Below are positions 16,857 through 25,495 of a stretch of 52,530 nucleotides of DNA, piece by piece. A program made the translations under genes and the position numbers. Below the pieces are notes generated by a model that ran no database searches, was not told the origin of the DNA, and saw only the letters and a program-made list of their open reading frames with translations. The stretch is from contig JAPSLL010000028.1 in assembly GCA_031180805.1 (NCBI GenBank), positions 1 to 52,530 of the forward strand, given 5' to 3'. The DNA comes from Bacillus sp. (in: firmicutes). Its GTDB lineage: Bacteria; Bacillota; Bacilli; Bacillales; Bacillaceae. The stretch's first letter is position 1. Every line of letters starts with the position of its first letter.

Positions 16857-17558
16857 CTATTTACGGTTTTTATATAGCTTTAACATCGTATTTGCATTTT
16901 TTTGAAATTCATATGGTACCTTTACCTCTTCATAATCAATGATATCCTTTAAATCAGCTAATAGTTGATCGATATAAGATGATCGCTTCCCTTCTAAATC
17001 AATTATCGGAAATATCCGTATCTCATTTTTTGTTACTCGAAGCAATTCCTTTATAGTTTGGATATGAAAAAAGTAGTCTAAACGATCATCGTACGTAAAG
17101 AGAAAATGTGCCGATAAGGTTATGTCAAATTGATCATTTTGAAATGGTAACTGTGGAAGTATTGCTGTTACATATTTCCTAGGGAATTTTCCAAAATGAT
17201 CCACAAAATCAAGTAATGCATTTTTACGATGTTGGTTTAATTGGTCAATATTTTTATGAAACTCCCATACATAGGCATCCTTCACATCATTCATATTGCC
17301 AATAACATGATGAATATCATGGAGCCCCTTCTTTTTTATCTGCTCAGCAGGAATCGAATAGACAAGATCACAAGCAGTAACATCATAGCCCTTTTCAGAT
17401 GCAATTGCGGTAAAAGAACATGCTCCAGCTGGACAATCTAAAATCTTCTTCCCGTTTAATATGTTTTCATTCAAAGAGAACATATTCATGTATTCCTCAT
17501 AGCTTCGTCCGATAAATACAATTCTGTCTAAATCTAATTTGTTCTCAGCTCTACTCAT
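16857..17558 (-). CDS. class I SAM-dependent methyltransferase
   Basis: A 233-aa protein with the SAM-binding motif ILDCPAGACSFTAIASEKG (about 39-57) and the acidic residue of motif II in YDVTACDL. The QFDITLSAHFLFTY stretch corresponds to motif IV/V. DCPAG in place of the common DxGxG is typical of a Bacillus subgroup of unknown substrate. No substrate-recognition domain is obvious. GGTGAGCCGAG before ATG 17558 is a weak ribosome site. It is monocistronic and separated from the thi operon by a strong hairpin at 17586-17621. Confidence 0.75.
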   Translation of the reverse strand: MSRAENKLDLDRIVFIGRSYEEYMNMFSLNENILNGKKILDCPAGACSFTAIASEKGYDVTACDLVYSIPAEQIKKKGLHDIHHVIGNMNDVKDAYVWEFHKNIDQLNQHRKNALLDFVDHFGKFPRKYVTAILPQLPFQNDQFDITLSAHFLFTYDDRLDYFFHIQTIKELLRVTKNEIRIFPIIDLEGKRSSYIDQLLADLKDIIDYEEVKVPYEFQKNANTMLKLYKNRK

Positions 17559-17585
17559 CTCGGCTCACCTTTCTTTTCTATTAAA

Positions 17586-17621
17586 TTAAACCCCTTACAC
17601 CAATTAGTGTAAGGGGTTTAA
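17586..17621 (-). terminator. terminator of the ylmB-tenA-thiZXY operon
   Basis: TTAAACCCCTTACAC (17586-17600) and GTGTAAGGGGTTTAA (17607-17621) form a perfect 15-bp stem with a six-base loop, about 140 bp beyond the thiY stop. Confidence 0.75.
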
Positions 17622-17763
17622 TTGACTGTTACAACCATTTTTTGAAAGGCTATGTAAAAAAATGATTTTTATGCACTTTTGATTGGAACAGATACATGAG
17701 ACGAATGCTTGAAGCAGGAATCAACAACCAAGTTAAACATAGTGTTTTGAATAAGCAGCTATC

Positions 17764-18768
17764 CTATTCTATTATATTCACAAAGATATCTTCAAGCTTT
17801 GGTTCTTTTTCAATTAGCCCAGCATCCTTCATCCAGCTTATTATTTGCTGCCATTGTTCTTTATCTTGAGAGCCAAACTGTTGCTCTGATTTCATTAATG
17901 GCAGTAAAATATCTAGACTTTGCACCTCAACTTCCATTTCTAATGGAAAATTAGCTTCGTCCTGGTTTTTCATTAATATTTCTAACGCTTCCTTTGGGTT
18001 CTTTGCTGTATATTCATAGCCTTTCGTAGCTGCTCTCCAGAACGCTTCAATGCTCTCTTGTTCTTTTTCCCATGTTTGGTCACTTGTTACAGCAATGAGC
18101 TCATAATAGCTAGGGATATTATAATCGGTCGGATTAAGATTTCGTGTTTCATAGCCTTGATGTTTTAAAACAGGAACTTCATGATTTATATATGCCCCAA
18201 TGACCGCATCTACTTTATTCGTTACAACAGAAGATCCTAATTCAAAACCAACATCAATCATTTTTACTTTATTCGGATCTCCTCCATCCGCTTTTACCAT
18301 TGACTGAATTAACGACTCATTTAACGGTATACCAGGATACCCGACTGTTTTTCCTTCTAAATCCTTTGGTGATTGAATATCACTATCTTCATTAAAAATA
18401 ACACGATTTAATGGGGAGCGAACAATCGCACCAACTGATTTAATGTTTACATCCTCATTTGCTCGAGCTATTATGACATCCGGTTGATAAGAGATTCCGA
18501 GAGTTATTTTCCCTGCTGCTGCTAAATTAATTGGATCCGTTGGATTCGCGGGAAATTGAATATCGACACTAATTCCCTCTTCTTCAAAATAGCCTTTTTC
18601 TTTTGCGACATATAAAAAACTATGAACAGCATTTGGATACCAATCAAGCATAATGCTAACCTTTTTTAATTTTTTATCTTCCTTATTTTCACCAGCAGTT
18701 TGATTACTCCCACAAGCTGTTAATAAGCTTAATATACTGATTAATAAAATGATGACAATCTTTTTCAA
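17764..18768 (-). CDS. thiY: ThiY, formylaminopyrimidine-binding lipoprotein
   Basis: A 334-aa substrate-binding lipoprotein of the NMT1/THI5-like family, which binds N-formyl-4-amino-5-aminomethyl-2-methylpyrimidine (FAMP), a thiamine breakdown product. The signal peptide ends in lipobox LTAC (Cys19). The mature start has MLDWYPNAVHSFLYVAKEKG, typical of ThiY, followed by GISYQPD and VGYPGIP. The start is a TTG at 18768 that shares TTGA with the thiX stop; GGAGG lies 8 nt upstream inside thiX. Starting at ATG 18783 would add five residues before the signal peptide. It is the last gene of the TPP-controlled operon. Confidence 0.9.
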   Translation of the reverse strand: MKKIVIILLISILSLLTACGSNQTAGENKEDKKLKKVSIMLDWYPNAVHSFLYVAKEKGYFEEEGISVDIQFPANPTDPINLAAAGKITLGISYQPDVIIARANEDVNIKSVGAIVRSPLNRVIFNEDSDIQSPKDLEGKTVGYPGIPLNESLIQSMVKADGGDPNKVKMIDVGFELGSSVVTNKVDAVIGAYINHEVPVLKHQGYETRNLNPTDYNIPSYYELIAVTSDQTWEKEQESIEAFWRAATKGYEYTAKNPKEALEILMKNQDEANFPLEMEVEVQSLDILLPLMKSEQQFGSQDKEQWQQIISWMKDAGLIEKEPKLEDIFVNIIE

Positions 18769-19517
18769 TCGAATTTCCTCCATTTAAGTATATTTTTTTC
18801 TACGATTACAACGATAAGAAATAACCCGATTCCAACTGCTGATAACAACACAATTGGCGCAAACACACCGGCACCATCAAATTGAGTCATCATCCGTCTG
18901 CTAAAATACCCTAACCCTGCCTGTGAGCCAATCCATTCCCCGATGGCAGCCCCAATGACACTTAGAGTAACGGCAACCTTTAAACCTGAGAAAAAATAAG
19001 GACTGCAAGCTGGCACCTGAAGCTTTAAAAAAATGTCCTTCCTTTTGGCACCCATTGTTAATAATAAATCCTTATATTCCTTACTCGCCCTTTTTAGACC
19101 GTCATATGTATTCACTGTTATCGGGAAAAAAGTAATCAGTACAGTGACCATAACCTTACTCCAAATGGAATAGCCGAACCAAAGCACAAAAATTGGTGCA
19201 AGGGCAATAATCGGGATTGTTTGCGATGAAATGATAAGCGGATAAAACGTTCTTTCAACTGTCTCACTTAAGCTCATCCATACAGCGAGCCCAACCCCAA
19301 AGCAAACTGAAATGAGGAGACCTATTACTATAATTCCAAGTGTTGCAGGTAAATGTTCAACGAATAGAACAACCTTTAATTCCCATAGCTTAACGATAAT
19401 ATCTGTCGGAGAAGGGAGAATAAATCCCATATTCACTACTCTTGCACCTATTTCCCAAATCATAAGCAGAACGAAAACAAGAAGAATCGATGACAAATAT
19501 TTTTTTACAGTTTTCAT
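18765..19517 (-). CDS. thiX: ThiX, ABC permease for formylaminopyrimidine
   Basis: A 250-aa ABC transporter permease with about six membrane helices and the EAA loop MGAKRKDIFLKLQVPACSP (about 158-176) that docks onto ThiZ. It belongs to the BPD_transp_1/SsuC-like group that carries small planar nitrogen compounds. The gene overlaps thiZ by 4 bp (ATGA) and thiY by 4 bp (TTGA), so all three are translationally coupled. By family and context it imports FAMP made from thiamine in the environment. Confidence 0.9.
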   Translation of the reverse strand: MKTVKKYLSSILLVFVLLMIWEIGARVVNMGFILPSPTDIIVKLWELKVVLFVEHLPATLGIIVIGLLISVCFGVGLAVWMSLSETVERTFYPLIISSQTIPIIALAPIFVLWFGYSIWSKVMVTVLITFFPITVNTYDGLKRASKEYKDLLLTMGAKRKDIFLKLQVPACSPYFFSGLKVAVTLSVIGAAIGEWIGSQAGLGYFSRRMMTQFDGAGVFAPIVLLSAVGIGLFLIVVIVEKNILKWRKFD

Positions 19518-20284
19518 ATTTTCACTTTCTTTCGTAACAGGTCATACAAAAAGTCCTTTTGCTCAAGAATCTTAGGATCATTTAAATCTTTCAGCTTCCT
19601 TGGTCGTGGTAATGGAACAATTACTTCTTCTAACCTACTTGCTGGTGTATCGATAAAGATAAAAATTCGGTCAGATAAAAACAGCGCCTCATTTACATCA
19701 TGGGTAATGAAAAGAATCGTCTCCTTCCGCCTTTGCCATTGAGCTAATAACCACTCCTGCATTGTTACTTTTGTAATGGCATCAAGCGCACTAAAAGGTT
19801 CATCTAATAGCAATACTTTAGAACCGCTCAAGATTGTTCGTAGGAAGGAAACACGCTGTCTCATTCCTCCGGATAATTCATGGGGAAACTTTTTTTCAAC
19901 CCCTAAAAGCCCAAAATCATCTAAGAGAACAGAAACCTTTTCATAGGCTTCCTTCTTTTTTAATCCCTTTATTTCAAGTGGAAGCGCTGCATTTTCCATA
20001 ATTGTTCGCCACGGAAATAATAAATCATGCTGTGGCATATATCCGACTTGACCTAGTCGTTTCGTTGCAAGCCTATTGCGCAAGTAAATTTCCCCTTCTG
20101 TAGGCTGCTCAAGTCCTGTTACTAGTTTAAATAACGTGCTCTTACCTGAACCGCTTGGGCCAATAATGCTGATAAACTCCCCTTCATTTATATGAAAATT
20201 AAAATCATGTAAAATTGATTGCTTCCCCTTTTCCGATTCATAATGAAACGAAACTTTTTTGAATTGCAATGCTAAATTATTCAT
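19514..20284 (-). CDS. thiZ: ThiZ, ABC transporter ATPase
   Basis: A 256-aa ATPase. Walker A GPSGSGKST is at 42-50, followed by the Q-loop MPQHDL, signature LSGGMRQ, Walker B VLLLDEPFSALD and the H-loop THD. It powers the ThiXY system. ATG 20284 is chosen because it lies inside the last codons of tenA (8-bp overlap) and gives a normal N-terminus; the 17-residue extension upstream is tenA sequence in another frame. The best related group is the SsuB/TauB family, but the neighbours define the substrate. Confidence 0.9.
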   Translation of the reverse strand: MNNLALQFKKVSFHYESEKGKQSILHDFNFHINEGEFISIIGPSGSGKSTLFKLVTGLEQPTEGEIYLRNRLATKRLGQVGYMPQHDLLFPWRTIMENAALPLEIKGLKKKEAYEKVSVLLDDFGLLGVEKKFPHELSGGMRQRVSFLRTILSGSKVLLLDEPFSALDAITKVTMQEWLLAQWQRRKETILFITHDVNEALFLSDRIFIFIDTPASRLEEVIVPLPRPRKLKDLNDPKILEQKDFLYDLLRKKVKI

Positions 20285-20951
20285 CGAAAGGCCACATCTC
20301 TTCATGATAGGCCATATCCCAAAACATATATTCAAATCTCGTTGTGTTAAGGAAAATGTCCTCCAAATTGCTAAGCTCTGCTACGGATTTCCCCTCTGCT
20401 AATTGATCCATTAAATCGATACACCAAGTCGCAAGCTTTCCAAACTCATCAGATGCATACATCCGAATCCATTCACCATAAAATTCATGTTCACTCGCAC
20501 CAGATTGCTCATTCAATATCTTTCCAATTTCCCAATAGCTCCACATACAAGGCAGGAGTGCAGCAACAAGCTCAGCAAGTGTGCCATTTTGACTAACTTG
20601 TAACATATAGTGTGTATAGGCAAGTGTAATTGGTGATGGCTTAGCTTCTTCCAGCTCCTCTGTAGAAATGGCAAACTTCTTTGCATATTGTCGATGCAGC
20701 TCCATTTCTTCATGTAGTGTCGCATCAAGTAACTTTGAAAATCTCCCCATTGTTTCAAGATCCCTAGCCTTAACAGCTCCTAAAGCAAACACTTTTGCGT
20801 ATTCAATTAAATATAAGTAATCTTGAATCATGTAAAATCGAAACTTCTCTTTAGCTAATGTGCCATTCCCTATACCTTGAACAAATGGATGAGTATGATT
20901 TTTTTCCCATATTGGTAAAACCTTTTCGCGTAACTGCTCAGTAAATTTCAT
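20277..20951 (-). CDS. tenA: TenA aminopyrimidine aminohydrolase (thiaminase II)
   Basis: A 224-aa helical enzyme that hydrolyses 4-amino-5-aminomethyl-2-methylpyrimidine to HMP, salvaging the pyrimidine half of degraded thiamine. The nucleophile is Cys135 in LLPCMWSYWEIG, exactly where it lies in B. subtilis TenA; Asp44 in QDYLYL and the C-terminal Glu in FEYMFWDMAY are the other active-site residues. It follows ylmB, whose product supplies its substrate, and overlaps thiZ. AGGAGGCAAACAA precedes the ATG. Confident by residues and context. Confidence 0.95.
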   Translation of the reverse strand: MKFTEQLREKVLPIWEKNHTHPFVQGIGNGTLAKEKFRFYMIQDYLYLIEYAKVFALGAVKARDLETMGRFSKLLDATLHEEMELHRQYAKKFAISTEELEEAKPSPITLAYTHYMLQVSQNGTLAELVAALLPCMWSYWEIGKILNEQSGASEHEFYGEWIRMYASDEFGKLATWCIDLMDQLAEGKSVAELSNLEDIFLNTTRFEYMFWDMAYHEEMWPFDE

Positions 20952-20984
20952 TTGTTTGCCTCCTAAAATTTTAAACTCGTTAAA

Positions 20985-21075
20985 GCCAGTAATTGATTGA
21001 AATGAAAGTCAGCGTATAGACTCCTGAGGGAAAAGCGCGTGTCAAAGGTGTTCCTATCTCCAACGTAAAGCTAAA
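20985..21075. repeat. degenerate intergenic repeat between ylmB and tenA
   Basis: The block ATTGATTGAAATGAAAGTC followed by GACTCCTGAGGGAAAAGCG resembles one arm of a GC-richer intergenic repeat family common in Bacillaceae (compare GTGCAGGAGTCTCAC at 8090-8104, other strand). It separates two genes of one operon. Confidence 0.35.
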
Positions 21076-21098
21076 CGAGCATCAACTTCTAAATTAGT

Positions 21099-22388
21099 TT
21101 ATTGTGATTTCATTTCATTTTCTGTATGACACCAATCATAAATAAACGATAATAGTACTTTTGTATAAGCTACTAGCTGCTCAATTGACACTTGCTCATT
21201 CACGGCATGTGCATGATGTAAATTTCCTGGGCCATAAATGACTGTTGGTATTCCTGCTTCACCTAACCATCCACCATCTGTTACAGTTGGCGAGACATCA
21301 ACGATTGCTTGCTTGTTTGTAACATTGTGATGTGCACCCTCCAGCTGTTTCACTCCCGGATGATTTGGATCAATCTGTAACGAAGGAAAAATTTCACCCC
21401 TATCAACAATCATAGACTTACCACCCCATTCAAATTGCGGTGGATTATCCCTTAACCAAGGATCAGCGTGAGCAACATGCAAAATATGCTCCTCAATTTC
21501 CTTAATGATTTGTTCATGTGATTCATCTGGATAATAGTGAACAGTTATCCAAAGTCTACATTCATCAGCTATAAATGCTGCATGTCGACCACCTTCAATG
21601 ACAGCTGGGTTTATCGTATTTGTTCCAGGTGCCATTTTTGGGTAACTTTTCATGACTGCCCAATGCCGTTCAAGCTCCTGTAAGCCAGCAATAATTTTTG
21701 TCATTTTTTCAATCGCACTTGCACCTTTAAGCTTTCCACCCGCATGGATCATTTGTCTTCTTGTTGCATCATGAAAGGTCTCGGTACTTTTTACGGTTAT
21801 CCACCCTGTAATAACTCCTCCTTGACCTTGAATATGTAAATCACTCGTATCAACAACGATTGCAAAATCAGCTTTATACCCACGTTCACAGCATTGTAAT
21901 GTTCCGGCTTCACCGACCTCTTCTCCGATAACTGATTGAAATATTAAGCTACCAGGCAATTCCACACCAGCTTCATGAAGTAATTGGATAGCAAACATTG
22001 CTCCAGCTAATCCTCCCTTCATATCAGCTGCACCCCTCCCAACCACTGCTCCATCTTTCACATATGGTTGAAACGGGTCTTTTTCCCAGTTTTCATCCTC
22101 ACCTACTTCAGCAACATCGATATGGCCATTGATAATTAAGCTTTTGTATTGTTTTGCATGCTCTCCTTTTAAAACACCAACAACATTCGGATCATTTGGA
22201 TAAACATCCCACATATCGATCGAAAACCCTTTTTCACGTAAAAAGCTAGCTATAAAGTGCTGAGCATCTTTCGTATTTCGTGCTGGTGGAGCAGGTGTTT
22301 TAAATTCAATTAGCTTTTTTAGTAATGAAATTAATTCATCCTGTCTTCTGTCAACCTCGTTGATAAGATCTGAAATTCCTTGTGACAA
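21099..22388 (-). CDS. ylmB: YlmB, formylaminopyrimidine deformylase
   Basis: A 429-aa M20-family zinc amidohydrolase (ArgE/DapE type) that removes the formyl group of FAMP, giving the aminopyrimidine used by TenA. Metal ligands are visible in INGHIDVAEV, GRGAADMKGG and SVIGEEVGEAG, with the last His in PGNLHHAHAVNE. A TTG at 22388 is preferred as start since AAAGGAG lies 8 nt upstream, whereas ATG 22406 has no ribosome site. It is the first gene behind the TPP riboswitch. Acetylornithine deacetylase is the generic label, but the operon argues for YlmB. Confidence 0.9.
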   Translation of the reverse strand: MSQGISDLINEVDRRQDELISLLKKLIEFKTPAPPARNTKDAQHFIASFLREKGFSIDMWDVYPNDPNVVGVLKGEHAKQYKSLIINGHIDVAEVGEDENWEKDPFQPYVKDGAVVGRGAADMKGGLAGAMFAIQLLHEAGVELPGSLIFQSVIGEEVGEAGTLQCCERGYKADFAIVVDTSDLHIQGQGGVITGWITVKSTETFHDATRRQMIHAGGKLKGASAIEKMTKIIAGLQELERHWAVMKSYPKMAPGTNTINPAVIEGGRHAAFIADECRLWITVHYYPDESHEQIIKEIEEHILHVAHADPWLRDNPPQFEWGGKSMIVDRGEIFPSLQIDPNHPGVKQLEGAHHNVTNKQAIVDVSPTVTDGGWLGEAGIPTVIYGPGNLHHAHAVNEQVSIEQLVAYTKVLLSFIYDWCHTENEMKSQ

Positions 22389-22433
22389 ATGTAACGCTCC
22401 TTTCATTTCTTTTTTATTGAAGTAGTTTTAGCC

Positions 22434-22470
22434 AACAAAAAAACCACTTCGGCAGAGAGAAGTGGTTTGA
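22434..22470 (-). terminator. riboswitch-controlled terminator before ylmB
   Basis: On the minus strand AACCACTTC pairs with GAAGTGGTT (+ arms 22442-22450 and 22460-22468), followed by seven Ts. It lies between the TPP aptamer and ylmB. Confidence 0.9.
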
Positions 22471-22540
22471 AATGTAGATATGATAGGCAAATTATACGAA
22501 AAACACGCACAAATATGCAATTCCATTATCATTCAAACAC

Positions 22541-22625
22541 CTCTTCCCTACGCTAGTATTATCTAGATCAGGTAATAAGGGTCAAGACAAATGTCTCTCT
22601 CAGCTATAAAGCTCCCCTAGTGGTG
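22541..22625 (-). ncRNA. TPP riboswitch of the pyrimidine-salvage operon
   Basis: On the minus strand the THI-element blocks occur in order: CACTAGGGGAGC, CTGAGAGA, GACCC, ACCTGATCTAGATAATACTAG and GCGTAGGGAAG (the fourth spans 22556-22576 in outline). The terminator at 22434-22470 follows, so TPP turns off ylmB-tenA-thiZXY by premature termination. Confidence 0.96.
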
Positions 22626-22716
22626 AAGTCTATTAAATTTTTAAACTAAAAATCTGTTTAACTAATTATCAATATTATTAACACAATCTACTAAGTTTGG
22701 CAAGAAGGAACGACCA

Positions 22717-23694
22717 TTACGAAACATTCATTTTATTATCAATAGGTTTAACTTCAATTGATTTTCTTTCGAAACGATCAAATAAAAAACCGAAAATAGA
22801 TGCTAAAACCTGTTGGAATAACATACCGATAATGACTGGGACAGCCACAGCTGCCGGAAAGTATTGAACAGCAATAACTGCACCTGCACTTATATTTCGC
22901 ATTCCACCAGTAAAGATCATGACTGCCGTCGTATCTCTACTTTGCTTAAAGCATTTTCCAATGAACCAAGCGATTAAATAGCCTATAAAAGCAAGAGCAA
23001 ACACTGTACAGGTTATTATCAATAATTTTCCAGTTATATTTACTAAATATGGGGCAACGACGGCACCATTAATCATCACGACAAAGCCAAGTCCCAATTT
23101 TGAAAAAGGCGCTAAAGATGCACCAACCTTTACGCTTTTTCCTTTTGTCCATTGATGAATAAGCATTCCGAGTATAGAAGGAATAACAACCATAAAAAAT
23201 AATCCATTCATAATTGAGAATGTATTTATCTCTACCTTTTGTCCAACTAATAAAGCTAATGTATGTGGCACAAGAAACGGCGATAAGATTGTATCAAATA
23301 AGATAATCGCTAAAGCAAGCGGAATATTCCCCTTATAAATGGTCACCCATATAAAGCTCGTAATCCCGGTCGGAATGACTGCTGCTAATATAAGACCAGT
23401 TATCGTAAATTGATCTTTCGGAAATATAATATGTCCTGTACACCAGGCGATAATCGGCATTATTAAATGTAAGATGAGCAATACTAATACAAAAGGTAAA
23501 GGACTTTTTAATACACCTTTTAACGAGGTAAAACTCGAATTAAGACTTCCCGAAAATGTAATAAATGCGAAAATCCATGGGATTAAAAACGAAAGTGACA
23601 CAAAATGTTCAGCAAAAAAGACGCCAATTACAACGCTCATTGGTGTGATAAAAGGCATTAATTTTTCAAGCTGTTTATTCATTGATTGAAGCAT
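22717..23694 (-). CDS. bile acid:sodium symporter (BASS) family transporter
   Basis: A 325-aa membrane protein with about ten helices, of the BASS superfamily. Diagnostic regions are FAFITFSGSLNSSF, AVIPTGITSFIWVTIYKGN and IFTGGMRNISAGAV, the crossed discontinuous helices that bind Na+ and substrate. B. subtilis YocS is a similar protein. Family members carry bile acids, pantoate or keto acids; the substrate here is open. ATG 23694 follows AGGAGAAA; the frame extends upstream without a ribosome site. It is upstream of, not under, the TPP riboswitch at 22541-22625, so proximity to the thi operon says little. Confidence 0.82.
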   Translation of the reverse strand: MLQSMNKQLEKLMPFITPMSVVIGVFFAEHFVSLSFLIPWIFAFITFSGSLNSSFTSLKGVLKSPLPFVLVLLILHLIMPIIAWCTGHIIFPKDQFTITGLILAAVIPTGITSFIWVTIYKGNIPLALAIILFDTILSPFLVPHTLALLVGQKVEINTFSIMNGLFFMVVIPSILGMLIHQWTKGKSVKVGASLAPFSKLGLGFVVMINGAVVAPYLVNITGKLLIITCTVFALAFIGYLIAWFIGKCFKQSRDTTAVMIFTGGMRNISAGAVIAVQYFPAAVAVPVIIGMLFQQVLASIFGFLFDRFERKSIEVKPIDNKMNVS

Positions 23695-23880
23695 AAAATT
23701 TCTCCTACTTTTACTGTTCACTTTTCTTACTTGAATATTCTTCTATTGTAACAAAGATTTTTCCTCATGTATGCCTACTTAAAATATTACACCTTTTGTT
23801 TCCAATTATTCTTAAACATAAGTTTATCGTTATTAACCAACACTATTTCGTAGAACACTCATTTTTAGTGAGGTGAAGTA

Positions 23881-24732
23881 ATGCGTATTTTTGCGATCAT
23901 GCTATTCATTTCTCTTTTTTCAAGTACGATGTCTGATGAGGTTTCGCTCACCTTAAATGGTATGGAAATGAAAACAATAAGCCGTTCTGATTTCACCCTA
24001 TATCCTTTCTCAGAGCTTTTCCTTGATCAAGATAAATACGACAATTTAGTAAAGGAATTAGAAGGCAGTGTTTACGAAAAGCCACAAAATGCTTCATTAG
24101 ACAAAAAAGGAAAAATGATTAGTGAAAAAAATGGATATAAGCTTAACAGTCAATTATTCAAAAAAAAGTTTTATTCCTTCTATTTTTCTAAAAATAACGA
24201 AACAATTGAAATTCCGCTTCAAACGATTTATCCAAAGGTAGATAGTGAATTGCTTGAGATTATCAGTCAGAAACGAATTAGCTTCTATAAAACAACCTTT
24301 AATCCAAATAATAAAGAAAGAGCCCAAAATATTCACCTAGCCTCAAATGCAATTAACAATTATGTTTTATTTCCAGGAGAAACATTTTCCTTTAATGCGA
24401 TCGTTGGGGAACGAACAACGGAAAGAGGATATTTACCAGCTCCTGAAATTGTTAAAGGTGAATTAACTGAAGGAATTGGCGGGGGGATATGTCAAGTTTC
24501 CTCAACACTATTCAATGCTGTCGACATAGCAGGGGTAAATATTGTAGAACGGTATTCACACAGTCGTAATGTCACATATGTTCCGCCAAAAAGAGATGCT
24601 ACTGTTAGCTGGTATGGACCTGATTTCAAGTTTCAAAACCTCCATCAGCAACCTTTGCTTATTCGTTCAAAAATCGTAAATGGTCACGTCATCATTGAAG
24701 TCTTCTCTTCTGAAACATTTAGTATTCAGTAG
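23881..24732 (+). CDS. VanW-family protein with signal peptide
   Basis: A 283-aa exported protein. After a signal peptide (about 1-18) comes an N-terminal region of about 110 residues, then the VanW domain (about 150-275) with its hallmark stretches FPGETFSFNAIVGERTTERG, GGGICQVSSTLFNA and RYSHSRNVTYVPP. VanW proteins accompany vancomycin-resistance clusters and are frequent in spore formers; the domain is a YkuD-like/L,D-transpeptidase neighbour of unknown activity. GTGAGGTGAAGTA precedes the ATG. The last codons form half of a hairpin (24697-24742). B. subtilis YoaR is the nearest named relative. Confidence 0.85.
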   Translation: MRIFAIMLFISLFSSTMSDEVSLTLNGMEMKTISRSDFTLYPFSELFLDQDKYDNLVKELEGSVYEKPQNASLDKKGKMISEKNGYKLNSQLFKKKFYSFYFSKNNETIEIPLQTIYPKVDSELLEIISQKRISFYKTTFNPNNKERAQNIHLASNAINNYVLFPGETFSFNAIVGERTTERGYLPAPEIVKGELTEGIGGGICQVSSTLFNAVDIAGVNIVERYSHSRNVTYVPPKRDATVSWYGPDFKFQNLHQQPLLIRSKIVNGHVIIEVFSSETFSIQ

Positions 24733-24742
24733 AGAAGACTTC
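24697..24742 (+). repeat. perfect inverted repeat spanning the vanW stop codon
   Basis: GAAGTCTTCTCT (24697-24708) and AGAGAAGACTTC (24731-24742) enclose 22 nt that include the stop codon. It may stabilise the mRNA end; the real terminator is at 24781-24818. Confidence 0.6.
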
Positions 24743-24780
24743 AGTGGTATTTTAGTTTTATTGATGTACAATCCTTAGAA

Positions 24781-24818
24781 AAATAGCCCAGTTGAGTTCA
24801 AACTGAGCTATTTTTTGA
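24781..24818. terminator. terminator of the vanW gene, possibly bidirectional
   Basis: AAATAGC-CAGTT (24781-24793) pairs with AACTG-GCTATTT (24801-24813), followed by a run of Ts on the plus strand. Confidence 0.85.
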
Positions 24819-24856
24819 ATATCTTAAATAAGCTCAACAACTTAAAGCCTTTTATA

Positions 24857-25495
24857 TCAATCATTTAAATAATATATATTCGCTTCATCATTACTAACAA
24901 ATACTTTTATTTTTCCTAGTGTTTTTTCGTTTACTAAAACCTCTATTTCCCAAATTCCTGATTGTGGAAATGAAATAGTAGTTGATGCGAGTGAAACTGG
25001 GATATCCCCGTTTATTTTTTTCTCCTCAGCAAATGTTTTATAACGATTTAAAGGAATTGTAGTATAATTACTAGGCAAATCTTGAATTGTCCCTTTTTTC
25101 TCGGAGATTTTCCCTTCTCCTATTACTTTTTGTTTCGTTTCAAGATTTGTGCAAATGATTCGCAAATCTCCAAGAGTTTTTTCATTATCAAATGACCAAA
25201 AAAGCCATTCTATGTTCGTTTCCTTGTTCTTAATCAACTGTTTATTTAAAAATCCATATTTATTTTCCTCTCCTCGTACTTCATAAACCATCATTACATC
25301 CTTAATTTTTTCACTAATTGTAAAAGTTTGTGTTAGCTCGGAATCATTGAGTTCAGCATTCCCTCTTGAAAATGTCTCAATGCTATTGTGAGATTTACTA
25401 TTTGGTTCTTTCGCTTCAGCAACTAAGTTATTTTTTTCTGATGAACACCCGGATAATAGGATTGCACATATAATTAGAATACAAATGAACCTCAT
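24857..25495 (-). CDS. hypothetical lipoprotein, 212 aa
   Basis: The signal peptide ends in lipobox LLSGC (Cys17). The mature protein starts with a Ser/Asn/Lys-rich linker. Two strand-rich regions follow, the second (SGIWEIEVLVNEKTLGKIKVFV) like an Ig-type or carbohydrate-binding sandwich of the kind seen in DUF4871 lipoproteins; this is a weak resemblance. GAAAGGAGAAGCA precedes the ATG. It is monocistronic, convergent with vanW. The AT content and short Ile/Lys/Asn-rich composition are like its neighbours. Confidence 0.6.
   Translation of the reverse strand: MRFICILIICAILLSGCSSEKNNLVAEAKEPNSKSHNSIETFSRGNAELNDSELTQTFTISEKIKDVMMVYEVRGEENKYGFLNKQLIKNKETNIEWLFWSFDNEKTLGDLRIICTNLETKQKVIGEGKISEKKGTIQDLPSNYTTIPLNRYKTFAEEKKINGDIPVSLASTTISFPQSGIWEIEVLVNEKTLGKIKVFVSNDEANIYYLND

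Noticed and set aside
22541-23694. TPP control of the BASS transporter
   Set aside because: The riboswitch lies downstream of the transporter gene on the same strand, so it can act only on ylmB and the genes after it.
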